Shown here: positions 32,944 through 40,539 of the stretch, piece by piece | Numbering within the stretch: the first letter of the stretch is position 1 | Layout of the letters: the number at the start of each line of letters is the position of its first letter | The notes under the pieces: generated by a model | Seen by the model: only the letters and a program-made list of their open reading frames with translations | Told to the model about the DNA's origin: nothing | Databases searched by the model: none | DNA from: Lachnospiraceae bacterium | Lineage (GTDB): Bacteria; Bacillota; Clostridia; Lachnospirales; Lachnospiraceae | Assembly: GCA_900757195.1 (NCBI GenBank) | Contig: CAAEMZ010000016.1 | Coordinates: 1 to 64,000 of the forward strand | DNA length: 64,000 bases | Direction of reading: 5' to 3' | Program-made: the position numbers and the translations under genes

Positions 32944-33280
32944 AATGTCACCTCATGATCGTATTATTCCTGCAGAGCGGGAATTTACGTAACATTATAG
33001 CGAATTTATCTGTGAGATGCAATAAATATTGTAAAAAATAACGAATATAAATCCAAAAAAAACGTTAAATATTGTTAGGTTCATGCAATATTTTATGAAG
33101 AAAATTTTCATTGGGAATATTCATGTTCATAAGTGACAGAAGAAAGCTGTAAAATTTAAGCTTATTGACGAATTATTTCAGGGTTCAGAGAAATGGAAGA
33201 TTTTGACAAAACCGGCTTTTCGTGATAAAACATAAAAAAATAATTCGGAACTGTAAAGTATCCGATTTGGAGGTAAGGTC
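32944..33280. other. Regulatory spacer between aroC and the HPr-like gene
   Basis: This 337-base gene-free stretch is AT-rich. It holds the aroC promoter on the minus strand, TTGCAT (33017-33022) and TATAAT (32994-32999) with 17 bases between, and the HPr-like promoter on the plus strand, TTGACA (33203-33208) and TAAAAC (33226-33231) with 17 bases and a TG extension. Between them are inverted repeats CAATA-AA-TATTG (about 33020-33031) and AATATTG/CAATATT (33068-33074 and 33086-33092). I see no small ORF with a ribosome site. Confidence 0.6.
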
Positions 33281-33502
33281 ATGAAAACCCAGATTAAGTT
33301 AAAGGATGTTGATGGGGCGAAGGAATTCGTCAGAGCGGCGATGGACTGCGAATTTGATATTGACGTTTACTATAACCGGATTGCCCTGGATGCAAAATCC
33401 ATTCTTGGAATGTTAAGTCTTGACCCAAGACATCCGATCACGGTTGATTTCGAAGGCGATAATGCCGGATTTAACCGGGTCATTGAGAAATATGCTATCT
33501 AA
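33281..33502 (+). CDS. HPr-like domain protein without the active-site histidine
   Basis: A 73-residue protein, slightly shorter than HPr, with the HPr pattern in its middle: AKSILGMLSLD matches the region around the regulatory Ser46. The segment that should carry the phosphorylated His (GLHARPA in true HPr) reads VDGAKEFV, so no phosphoryl transfer from enzyme I is expected. The Ser is kept, so regulatory phosphorylation or a purely binding role is possible. The ATG follows GGAGG and a strong promoter at 33203. Confidence 0.7.
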   Translation: MKTQIKLKDVDGAKEFVRAAMDCEFDIDVYYNRIALDAKSILGMLSLDPRHPITVDFEGDNAGFNRVIEKYAI

Positions 33503-33530
33503 ATTATTTTAGATATAGACAGAAATACAG

Positions 33531-33582
33531 ACTTGCGAAGCGGACTTGTGAAACGGACTTACTTAGCGGACCTGCGAAGCGG
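33531..33582. repeat. Four tandem 13-bp repeats in the 3' region of the HPr-like gene
   Basis: Units: ACTTGCGAAGCGG (33531-33543), ACTTGTGAAACGG (33544-33556), ACTTACTTAGCGG (33557-33569) and ACCTGCGAAGCGG (33570-33582). The length is not a multiple of three, so it is not a coding repeat. Units one and four contain GCGAAGC, a sequence that folds into a very stable mini-hairpin. The repeat lies between the stop codon and the terminator, so it is transcribed. Confidence 0.8.
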
Positions 33583-33620
33583 ACAGAACAGATGCGACTT
33601 GAATATGTGAATGTGGATGA

Positions 33621-33659
33621 AGCTGTTCATCATCGGAAATCGATGGTGGGCGGCTTTTT
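33621..33659 (+). terminator. Terminator of the HPr-like gene
   Basis: GCTGTTCATCATCG pairs with CGATGGTGGGCGGC using several G-T pairs, followed by TTTTT. Confidence 0.7.
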
Positions 33660-33698
33660 CCGTATATTATTAAATATTTATAAAAAAGAAATTGGCTG

Positions 33699-33727
33699 TT
33701 GCGAAAAAAACGGGTTGAATGTATACT
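33699..33727 (+). promoter_or_regulatory. Promoter of tgt
   Basis: TTGCGA (33699-33704) and TATACT (33722-33727) are 17 bases apart. Confidence 0.7.
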
Positions 33728-33778
33728 AGTAATGTTAGTTTCAAAAAAATGGAAGTTCAGCGGACAAAGGGGGACTTT

Positions 33779-34909
33779 ATGTATAAATTATTGACGACTG
33801 ATGGCAGAGCGAAGCGTGGGACATTTGAAACGGTTCACGGGACGATTCAGACGCCGGTTTTTATGAACGTAGGAACGGCTGCAGCGATTAAAGGGGCGGT
33901 GGCCACGACAGATTTACAGCAGATTAAAACCCAGGTGGAATTATCAAACACCTATCATTTACATCTGCGTCCGGGAGACCAGGTGGTAAAAAAACTTGGC
34001 GGTCTCCATAAATTTATGAACTGGGACAAACCGATTTTAACCGATTCCGGCGGATTCCAGGTATTTTCTCTGACGAGCCTGAGAAAGATTAAAGAAGAGG
34101 GCGTGTATTTTAATTCGCATATTGACGGACATAAGATATTTATGGGTCCGGAGGAAAGTATGCAGATTCAGTCCAATCTGGCGTCGACCATTGCCATGGC
34201 ATTTGACGAATGTGCGCCGTATCCGGCAACCCGGGATTATATGATAAATTCGGTCAATCGGACAACCCGGTGGCTTCATCGATGTAAAGATGAGATGGCC
34301 CGTCTGAATTCACTGGAGGATACGATCAATAAACATCAGATGCTTTTCGGTATTAATCAGGGTGGAACCTATGCGGACATCCGTATTGACCATGCCAAAG
34401 CGATTTCCGAACTGGAGCTGGACGGCTATGCCCTCGGCGGTCTTGCCGTCGGTGAGACCCATGAAGAGATGTATCACATTATTGAGGAAACCGTTCCTTA
34501 TCTGCCTCAGAATAAACCGACCTATCTGATGGGCGTCGGGACACCGGCAAATATTCTTGAAGCGGTCGACCGGGGCGTTGATTTCTTCGACTGTGTTTAT
34601 CCGTCAAGAAACGGAAGGCACGGCCATGTCTATACGAATCATGGCAAACTGAACCTTTTTAATGCGAAATTTGAACTGGACGAACGGCCGATCGAAGAAG
34701 GCTGCGGATGTCCGGCCTGCCGAAATTACAGCAGAGCCTATATCCGTCATCTTCTGAAAGCGAAAGAAATGCTCGGCATGCGTCTTTGCGTCTTGCACAA
34801 TTTGTATTTTTATAATACAATGATGGAAGAGATTCGGGAAGCCATTGAAGAACACCGTTATGGTGAATATAAGAAAGCGAAGCTGGAAGGCTTTGCCATA
34901 AAAGAGTAA
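33779..34909 (+). CDS. tgt: tRNA-guanine transglycosylase
   Basis: A 376-residue enzyme with the TGT core: TDSGGFQVFSL, GHKIFMGPEESM, GINQGG, ALGGLAVGE, the GVDFFDCVYPSRNGRHG loop and the zinc site CGCPACRNY...H. It exchanges guanine 34 of His, Asp, Asn and Tyr tRNAs for preQ1. In this genome preQ1 may come from the salvage operon at 0.8-3.1 kb. The start at 33779 follows AAAGGGGG; an ATG at 33719 overlaps the -10 element. It heads the core run with yajC. Confidence 0.96.
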   Translation: MYKLLTTDGRAKRGTFETVHGTIQTPVFMNVGTAAAIKGAVATTDLQQIKTQVELSNTYHLHLRPGDQVVKKLGGLHKFMNWDKPILTDSGGFQVFSLTSLRKIKEEGVYFNSHIDGHKIFMGPEESMQIQSNLASTIAMAFDECAPYPATRDYMINSVNRTTRWLHRCKDEMARLNSLEDTINKHQMLFGINQGGTYADIRIDHAKAISELELDGYALGGLAVGETHEEMYHIIEETVPYLPQNKPTYLMGVGTPANILEAVDRGVDFFDCVYPSRNGRHGHVYTNHGKLNLFNAKFELDERPIEEGCGCPACRNYSRAYIRHLLKAKEMLGMRLCVLHNLYFYNTMMEEIREAIEEHRYGEYKKAKLEGFAIKE

Positions 34910-34933
34910 ATTAATTTTAGGAGGAATCTATCT

Positions 34934-35224
34934 ATGACAGGAAATTACTGGATTTGGGTTGTTGCTTTATTAGCGATATATGGTGTTGTTTTATACTTCT
35001 TATCCATCCGCCCACAGAAAAAACAGGAAAAGAAAATGCAGGCCATGCTGGATGCTCTGGAGGTTGGTGACAGCATTGAAACAACCAGCGGACTTTTCGG
35101 CGTTGTTATCGATATCAGCGGCGATATTCTGATCGTTGAATTCGGTGGTGACAGACACTGCCGTATCCCGATGCGCAGACAGGCTGTTGTAAGCATTGAA
35201 AAAACGAACACTGTGGAAGACTAA
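34934..35224 (+). CDS. yajC: Preprotein translocase subunit YajC
   Basis: A 96-residue protein with one N-terminal span, then the YajC signature FLSIRPQKKQEKKMQAMLDAL and the small beta domain GDSIETTSGLFGVV. YajC joins SecDF at the translocase; secDF lies 3 kb downstream. The gene follows tgt by 24 bases with AGGAGG, the order usual in Clostridia. Confidence 0.93.
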   Translation: MTGNYWIWVVALLAIYGVVLYFLSIRPQKKQEKKMQAMLDALEVGDSIETTSGLFGVVIDISGDILIVEFGGDRHCRIPMRRQAVVSIEKTNTVED

Positions 35225-35236
35225 GAAAATGAAGAT

Positions 35237-35279
35237 ACACCTTGCGGATTCTGAGCGAAGAATCTGCGGGGTGTTTTTA
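35237..35279 (+). terminator. Terminator after yajC
   Basis: ACACC pairs with GGTGT and the long inner stem TTGCGGATTCT pairs with AGAATCTGCGG, followed by TTTTT. Confidence 0.8.
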
Positions 35280-35306
35280 CTTTTAAAGAAAAGAGGAGGG
35301 ATAGCG

Positions 35307-36149
35307 ATGAAACGCGTGGATCTTCATACACATTCTCTGGCATCGGACGGAAGCCTTTCACCGGCACAGGTGGTGGCGGAAGCAAAGGCTGAAGGACTGA
35401 GCGCAGTGGCTCTGACTGACCACGATACGATGGCCGGTATTTCAGAAGCTGTGGAGGCGGCGAAAAATTCAGGGATCGAATGTATTCCCGGCATTGAGCT
35501 GTCTGCCGTTTACGGCGAAAAAGAAGTGCATATTGTCGGGCTGTTTTTAGATGAAAAAAACCCTGTGCTGGCAGAAAAACTGGAAGCGTTTCGAAAAATC
35601 CGGGAAGCGAGAAATTTAAAGATGATTGAAAAAATGCAGCTTGCCGGAGTGGATATCACTATGGAAAAACTCCGGGAGGCGGAGGGAGACGGGGTGATGA
35701 CCCGGGCAAATCTGGCCCGTTATCTGCTTCATATCGGCTATATTTCTTCGATTAAGGAAGCCTTTGACAAATATCTTTCTCCGGGACTGCCCTTCTTTGT
35801 TCCAAAAACCGGAGTGACACCGGAGGATGCGGTGCGGGCTATCCGTGACAGCGGCGGCGTAGCGGTTCTGGCCCATCCGCTCCTCTATAAATTCAGTCCG
35901 GCGGAACTGGAACGGTGCGTTGAAAGGCTGAAAGACTATGGTCTTCAGGCGGTCGAAACCTTTTACAGTACCTATTCGGCGGCGGATGAACGGGCGATGA
36001 AACGGCTGGCCTTAAAATACGGTCTCGCTTTTTCCGGCGGTTCGGATTTTCACGGCAGTGTCAAACCCCATATACACATCGGAAGCGGCATGGGAAAACT
36101 GGTGATACCCTATGAGGTGCTGGAAGGGCTGAAACGCCTCCGGGGATAG
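35307..36149 (+). CDS. PHP domain phosphoesterase (YciV/RNase AM-like)
   Basis: A 280-residue metal-dependent hydrolase with the four PHP motifs: DLHTHSLASDG, ALTDHDTM, the internal His in VLAHPLLY and GSDFHG. The size and motif order match nucleoside 3',5'-bisphosphate phosphatases and RNase AM, which act on nucleotides or RNA 5' ends. The start at 35307 has AGGAGGG upstream; an upstream in-frame ATG (35196) would overlap yajC and the terminator. Confidence 0.82.
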   Translation: MKRVDLHTHSLASDGSLSPAQVVAEAKAEGLSAVALTDHDTMAGISEAVEAAKNSGIECIPGIELSAVYGEKEVHIVGLFLDEKNPVLAEKLEAFRKIREARNLKMIEKMQLAGVDITMEKLREAEGDGVMTRANLARYLLHIGYISSIKEAFDKYLSPGLPFFVPKTGVTPEDAVRAIRDSGGVAVLAHPLLYKFSPAELERCVERLKDYGLQAVETFYSTYSAADERAMKRLALKYGLAFSGGSDFHGSVKPHIHIGSGMGKLVIPYEVLEGLKRLRG

Positions 36150-36205
36150 CATTTTTTTCGGACGGGGTGCATATATTACAGAAAAAAGGGACGAGAGGTT
36201 ATTCG

Positions 36206-36562
36206 ATGAAATTATATGTGACCGCTGTGCTGAAGGCGCTGATTCTCAGTTACATTATATCTGCCGCCGCCCTGATCGCTCTGGCCGGGATGATGTACCG
36301 GCTGGATATGGGCGATACCCGGCTTCGGGTCGGGGTAATCATTACCTATATTGTTTCTGTCGCCATCGGCGGTTTTTATGTGGGAAGAAAGGTGAAAAAG
36401 CGGGAATTTCTCTGGGGACTGGTTGTGGGGCTTTTGTATTACAGCATACATATTGCGGCCGTCATCGCCGCCGAGGGTGTTTTCCCGGATCGTATCGCTC
36501 CGGCAGCGGCGCTGGCCCTTCTGTGTATGGGCAGCGGTATGCTGGGAGGAATGTTCGGCTGA
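36206..36562 (+). CDS. TIGR04086 family membrane protein
   Basis: A 118-residue protein with four spans. The pattern GGFYVGRKVKKREFLWGLVVGLLYY in the middle fits the TIGR04086 family, found in Clostridia next to the SCIFF genes. Its function is unknown. AGAGGT stands before the ATG at 36206. It precedes the SCIFF precursor gene by 86 bases. Confidence 0.75.
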   Translation: MKLYVTAVLKALILSYIISAAALIALAGMMYRLDMGDTRLRVGVIITYIVSVAIGGFYVGRKVKKREFLWGLVVGLLYYSIHIAAVIAAEGVFPDRIAPAAALALLCMGSGMLGGMFG

Positions 36563-36604
36563 TGGGAAAAATCAAAAAAACCGCTTTTAAATTAGAAACA
36601 GGTA

Positions 36605-36613
36605 TGATATAAT
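36605..36613 (+). promoter_or_regulatory. Extended -10 promoter of the SCIFF precursor gene
   Basis: TGATATAAT (36605-36613) is a perfect extended -10; the upstream -35 region is poor. Confidence 0.65.
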
Positions 36614-36648
36614 GTCTTAAGCTATATTAGATAAAGGAGGTCTTCTTC

Positions 36649-36792
36649 ATGAAACATATCAAATCTTTAAACACAAGATCTTTAAAGAATTCCATGGTTA
36701 AAGGTGGATGCGGCGAATGTCAGACATCTTGCCAGTCAGCCTGCAAAACTTCCTGCACTGTTGGAAATCAGAGCTGTGAAAATAACAAATAA
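36649..36792 (+). CDS. scfA: SCIFF ribosomally made peptide precursor
   Basis: A 47-residue peptide with six cysteines (Cys21, 24, 28, 32, 36, 43) in the C-terminal half and a conserved leader MKHIKSLNTRSLKNSM. This is the six-cysteines-in-forty-five peptide found in nearly all Clostridia. The maturase encoded downstream should install thioether links from Cys to Thr or other residues. A strong AAAGGAGG stands eight bases before the ATG. Two hairpins separate it from the maturase, which would favour excess precursor. Biological role of the product is unknown. Confidence 0.95.
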   Translation: MKHIKSLNTRSLKNSMVKGGCGECQTSCQSACKTSCTVGNQSCENNK

Positions 36793-36885
36793 TTAATTGA
36801 GCAGCGGTTTAGTCAGCTAAGTCGCTGCTTATTAATTGTCTTGTAAGATTTAACAGGAATTGGGCGACCAATTCCAATTTATTTT
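36793..36885 (+). terminator. Two hairpins between SCIFF precursor and maturase
   Basis: AGCAGCG (36800-36806) pairs with CGCTGCT (36823-36829), with flanking TTAAT/ATTAA extending the stem. GGAATTGG (36856-36863) pairs perfectly with CCAATTCC (36868-36875) and is followed by AATTTATTTT. Neither has a strong T run, so partial termination or mRNA protection is likely. Confidence 0.6.
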
Positions 36886-36907
36886 ATGAATGTAAGGAGC
36901 ATTAATT

Positions 36908-38263
36908 GTGGTACATCAGTATAAAAACAATGGCTATAATATTGTTCTCGATGTGAACAGCGGGTCCGTCCATGTTGTGGATGATCTGGTCTATGATATG
37001 ATAGCCTTGTATGAAACAAGTTCCAGGGAAGAAATGATCGAAAAACTTTCAGCGAACTATAAAACGGAAGATATTGAAGAAGCTTACTCAGAAATTGAGG
37101 AACTTGTCAAAGCGGAATGTCTTTTTACCGAGGATATTTATAAAGATTATATCATTGATTTTAAGAAACGTCCGACGGTTGTCAAAGCCTTATGCCTGCA
37201 CATTGCCCATGACTGTAACCTGGCATGCAAATACTGCTTTGCCGAAGAGGGCGAATATCATGGACGGAGAGCGCTGATGAGCTTTGAAGTCGGCAAAAAA
37301 GCGCTGGATTTCCTGATTGCGAATTCCGGTTCCCGGAGAAATCTGGAAGTGGACTTTTTCGGCGGAGAACCACTGATGAATTTTGATGTGGTGAAACAGC
37401 TCGTTGCCTATGGCCGTGAACAGGAAAAAATCCATGATAAAAATTTCCGTTTCACCCTGACGACAAACGGCGTCCTTTTAAATAAAGATATTCAGGATTT
37501 TGCCAATAAAGAGATGGCCAATGTCGTTTTAAGTGTGGATGGCCGGAAGGAAGTCCATGACTTTATGCGGCCGTTTCGGGGTGGTCAGGGAAGCTATGAC
37601 AAAATCATTCCGAAGTTTAAAGCGATGGCTGAAAGCCGTCACCAGACCGATTACTATGTCCGGGGAACCTTTACCCATTATAACACGGATTTTGCTTCCG
37701 ACGTTTTAAGCCTTGCAGATGAGGGCTTCAAGCAGATTTCCGTTGAGCCGGTTGTTGCGCCGGACAGCGAAGATTATGCAATTAAAGCATCGGATTTGCC
37801 GAAAATCATGGAAGAATATGACCGTCTTGCAAAAGAGATGCTGAAACGGGAAAAAGAAGGCCGCGGTTTTAATTTTTTCCATTTCATGATCGATCTTTCC
37901 GGCGGCCCGTGCGTGGCAAAACGTCTTTCCGGCTGCGGCTCAGGTACGGAATATCTGGCAGTGACGCCATGGGGAGATTTCTATCCGTGTCATCAGTTTG
38001 TCGGTCAGGAAGAATTCCTTATGGGAAATGTCGATGACGGCATCGTACGAAATGACCTTCAGGAAGAGTTTAAGTGCTGCAACGTTTACGCCAGGGAAAA
38101 ATGCCAGTCCTGTTTTGCAAAATTTTACTGCAGCGGCGGCTGTGCGGCCAACGCCTATAATTTCACAGGAAACATTACGGATACGTATGAGATTGGCTGT
38201 GAAATGATGCGGAAGCGTGTCGAGTGTGCGATCATGCTGAAAGCAGCCAGAGAGGAAGCGTAA
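36908..38263 (+). CDS. scfB: SCIFF radical SAM maturase
   Basis: A 451-residue enzyme. The first about 90 residues form a peptide-recognition domain. The radical SAM cluster CX3CX2C is Cys103, Cys107 and Cys110 in CNLACKYCF. The C-terminal SPASM part has CHQFVG, CCNVYAREKCQSCFAKFYCSGGC and a late Cys in IGCEMM for two extra Fe-S clusters. It should make sulfur-to-alpha-carbon thioether bonds in the SCIFF peptide. GTG start with AAGGAG upstream. It is followed by secDF after six bases. Confidence 0.95.
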   Translation: MVHQYKNNGYNIVLDVNSGSVHVVDDLVYDMIALYETSSREEMIEKLSANYKTEDIEEAYSEIEELVKAECLFTEDIYKDYIIDFKKRPTVVKALCLHIAHDCNLACKYCFAEEGEYHGRRALMSFEVGKKALDFLIANSGSRRNLEVDFFGGEPLMNFDVVKQLVAYGREQEKIHDKNFRFTLTTNGVLLNKDIQDFANKEMANVVLSVDGRKEVHDFMRPFRGGQGSYDKIIPKFKAMAESRHQTDYYVRGTFTHYNTDFASDVLSLADEGFKQISVEPVVAPDSEDYAIKASDLPKIMEEYDRLAKEMLKREKEGRGFNFFHFMIDLSGGPCVAKRLSGCGSGTEYLAVTPWGDFYPCHQFVGQEEFLMGNVDDGIVRNDLQEEFKCCNVYAREKCQSCFAKFYCSGGCAANAYNFTGNITDTYEIGCEMMRKRVECAIMLKAAREEA

Positions 38264-38269
38264 ATAAAA

Positions 38270-40468
38270 ATGAAGAATAATAAAGGAAAGAGCATACTTG
38301 GCCTGCTGATCGTTATCCTTGTGATCGCAGCCTGCGGTTTTGTCGCCTTTAAGGGTGTGGACGAAAGCGGTCAGGGAAGTGTAAAAAATATTAAACTCGG
38401 TCTGGATCTGGCCGGGGGTGTAAGTATTACTTATGAAGCGGAAGAAGAAAACCCGTCTGCAGAAGATATGCATGACACGGTATATAAACTTCAGAAGCGT
38501 GTGGAATCCTACAGTACCGAAGCGGAAGTTTATCAGGAAGGAAATAACCGGATCAACGTGGAAATTCCGGGAGAGTATGATTCCGAGAAGATTCTTGAAG
38601 AACTTGGAAATCCGGGAACCGTTCAGTTCATGGAAATTTCGGAACCGGCGAATACCGATGGTGAAACGGCGGAAGGTTCCGAGACGCAGGGCGTCTTTAA
38701 TCTGGTGATGGATGGCAATGATATTGCGGACGCTCAGGTCATGACTCAGCCGGACAGCTACGGAAATCAGCAGTATGTTGTCAGCCTGACACTGACTTCC
38801 GATGGGGCTCAGAAATTTAAAGAAGCGACGGAACGGAATATCGGAAAACCGATTTATATCGTATATGATAATGAAATAATCAGTTATCCGACGGTAAATA
38901 CAGTGATTGAGAACGGACAGGCAGTGATCGAAGGAAACTTCACCTATGAATCTGCAAATAATCTGGCAACCTATATCCGTCTTGGCGCTCTGAAATTAAA
39001 TCTGAATGAAATCCGTTCCAATGTGGTTGGAGCAAAGCTCGGTGATGAAGCCCTTTCGACCAGCTTAAAGGCCGGAGCGATCGGACTGGCATTGATTATC
39101 GTATTCATGATCGTTATGTACCTGATTCCGGGTGTGGCTGCCGGACTGGCGCTGCTTCTCTATGTGGCGGCAATGCTCTGTCTGTTAAACGGTCTGGATG
39201 TGACGCTGACACTGCCGGGTATTGCAGGTATTATTCTGTCCATCGGTATGGCCGTGGATGCCAACGTTATTATCTTTACACGAATCCGGGAAGAGATTGC
39301 TGCCGGACGGAACGTGCGTGAAGCGATTAAGACCGGCTTTACAAAGGCCCGTTCTGCAATCCTTGATGGCAATATCACCACATTGATCGCAGCAGCCGTT
39401 CTTTATATGAAAGGTTCAGGAACGATTAAAGGCTTTGCTATTACGCTGGCGCTGGGTATTGTGCTGTCTATGTTTACAGCGCTGGTCATCACCCATTTTA
39501 TTGTGAATATACTTTATGGCCTTGGATTTACCAGTGAAAAATTCTACGGAAAACAGAAAAAGAGAAAAGTATTTCCTTTTGTTCAGAAAGCGAAAATTTT
39601 CTATATAATCTCTGCCGTTGTTATCATTGCAGGATTTGTGGGAATGGGACTGAATCATTCCAAAGGCAGCGGTGCGATGAATTACAGCCTTGATTTCACC
39701 GGAGGTACGTCGATGAACGTCACCTTTAATGAGATGATTGATGTTACCGGAAGCGACGGTGCAGAATTATTGAAGAATATTACCGATACCATCGGTACCG
39801 GCGATGTACAGCTTCAGAATGTTAAGGAAACCAATGACATCGTTATTAAAACGCCGGTGCTTGATAAAGATCAGAGAAGCGCTTTAAAAGATGCGCTGAC
39901 TGAAAAATACGGTGTGGATGAAAAAATGATTACAGAGCAGAGTATCAGCGCGGTTGTCAGTGATGAGATGCAGAAGGATGCTGTGCTGGCCGTTGTTATT
40001 GCAGGTATCTGTATGCTGATTTATATCTGGTTCCGGTTTAAGGATGTTAAGTTCGGCGCCAGCGCTGTTCTGGCCCTGCTTCATGACGTTCTCTGTGTAT
40101 TAACCGTCTATGCACTGGTGCGTATTCCGGTGGGCAATACCTTTATTGCATGTATGCTGACCATTGTCGGATATTCGATCAATGCGACAATCGTCATCTT
40201 CGACCGTATCCGGGAAAACCGTCAGGTGATGTACCGTGAATCTCTGGATGAAATCGTGAATGCAAGTATCAGCCAGACATTATCGAGAAGTATTAATACA
40301 TCGGTTACCACATTTATTGCGGTATTTGTTCTGTGGATTTTGGGCGTTGCGTCCATTCGTGAATTTGCACTGCCTCTGATGGCAGGTATTATCTTTGGCG
40401 CTTACTCATCTATCTTTATTACAGGAACACTCTGGTATGCACTGAAGAAACTCGGAAAGAAAAACTGA
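38270..40468 (+). CDS. secDF: Fused protein translocase subunit SecDF
   Basis: A 732-residue fusion of SecD and SecF. The SecD half has a span near the start, GLDLAGGVSITYE, the long first periplasmic domain and TLPGIAGIILSIGMAVDANVIIF. The SecF half starts near residue 440 with SLDFTGGTSMNVTF and has YSINATIVIFDRIREN. About 12 spans in total. It uses the proton or sodium gradient to help secreted proteins leave the Sec channel, with YajC. Many Clostridia have separate secD and secF; fusion is also seen. Confidence 0.95.
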   Translation: MKNNKGKSILGLLIVILVIAACGFVAFKGVDESGQGSVKNIKLGLDLAGGVSITYEAEEENPSAEDMHDTVYKLQKRVESYSTEAEVYQEGNNRINVEIPGEYDSEKILEELGNPGTVQFMEISEPANTDGETAEGSETQGVFNLVMDGNDIADAQVMTQPDSYGNQQYVVSLTLTSDGAQKFKEATERNIGKPIYIVYDNEIISYPTVNTVIENGQAVIEGNFTYESANNLATYIRLGALKLNLNEIRSNVVGAKLGDEALSTSLKAGAIGLALIIVFMIVMYLIPGVAAGLALLLYVAAMLCLLNGLDVTLTLPGIAGIILSIGMAVDANVIIFTRIREEIAAGRNVREAIKTGFTKARSAILDGNITTLIAAAVLYMKGSGTIKGFAITLALGIVLSMFTALVITHFIVNILYGLGFTSEKFYGKQKKRKVFPFVQKAKIFYIISAVVIIAGFVGMGLNHSKGSGAMNYSLDFTGGTSMNVTFNEMIDVTGSDGAELLKNITDTIGTGDVQLQNVKETNDIVIKTPVLDKDQRSALKDALTEKYGVDEKMITEQSISAVVSDEMQKDAVLAVVIAGICMLIYIWFRFKDVKFGASAVLALLHDVLCVLTVYALVRIPVGNTFIACMLTIVGYSINATIVIFDRIRENRQVMYRESLDEIVNASISQTLSRSINTSVTTFIAVFVLWILGVASIREFALPLMAGIIFGAYSSIFITGTLWYALKKLGKKN

Positions 40469-40485
40469 AATATTTGACTGAATCG

Positions 40486-40524
40486 AACTCTACAGAAAAT
40501 TTTAGGGATTTTCTGTAGAGTTTT
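40486..40524 (+). terminator. Terminator after secDF
   Basis: AACTCTACAGAAAAT (40486-40500) pairs perfectly with ATTTTCTGTAGAGTT (40508-40522), followed by T residues. Confidence 0.88.
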
Positions 40525-40539
40525 GTTTATGGAGGAACT

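Noticed and set aside
33531..33582. CRISPR array
   Set aside because: Repeats are 13 bases with no spacers between them and no cas genes in the window.
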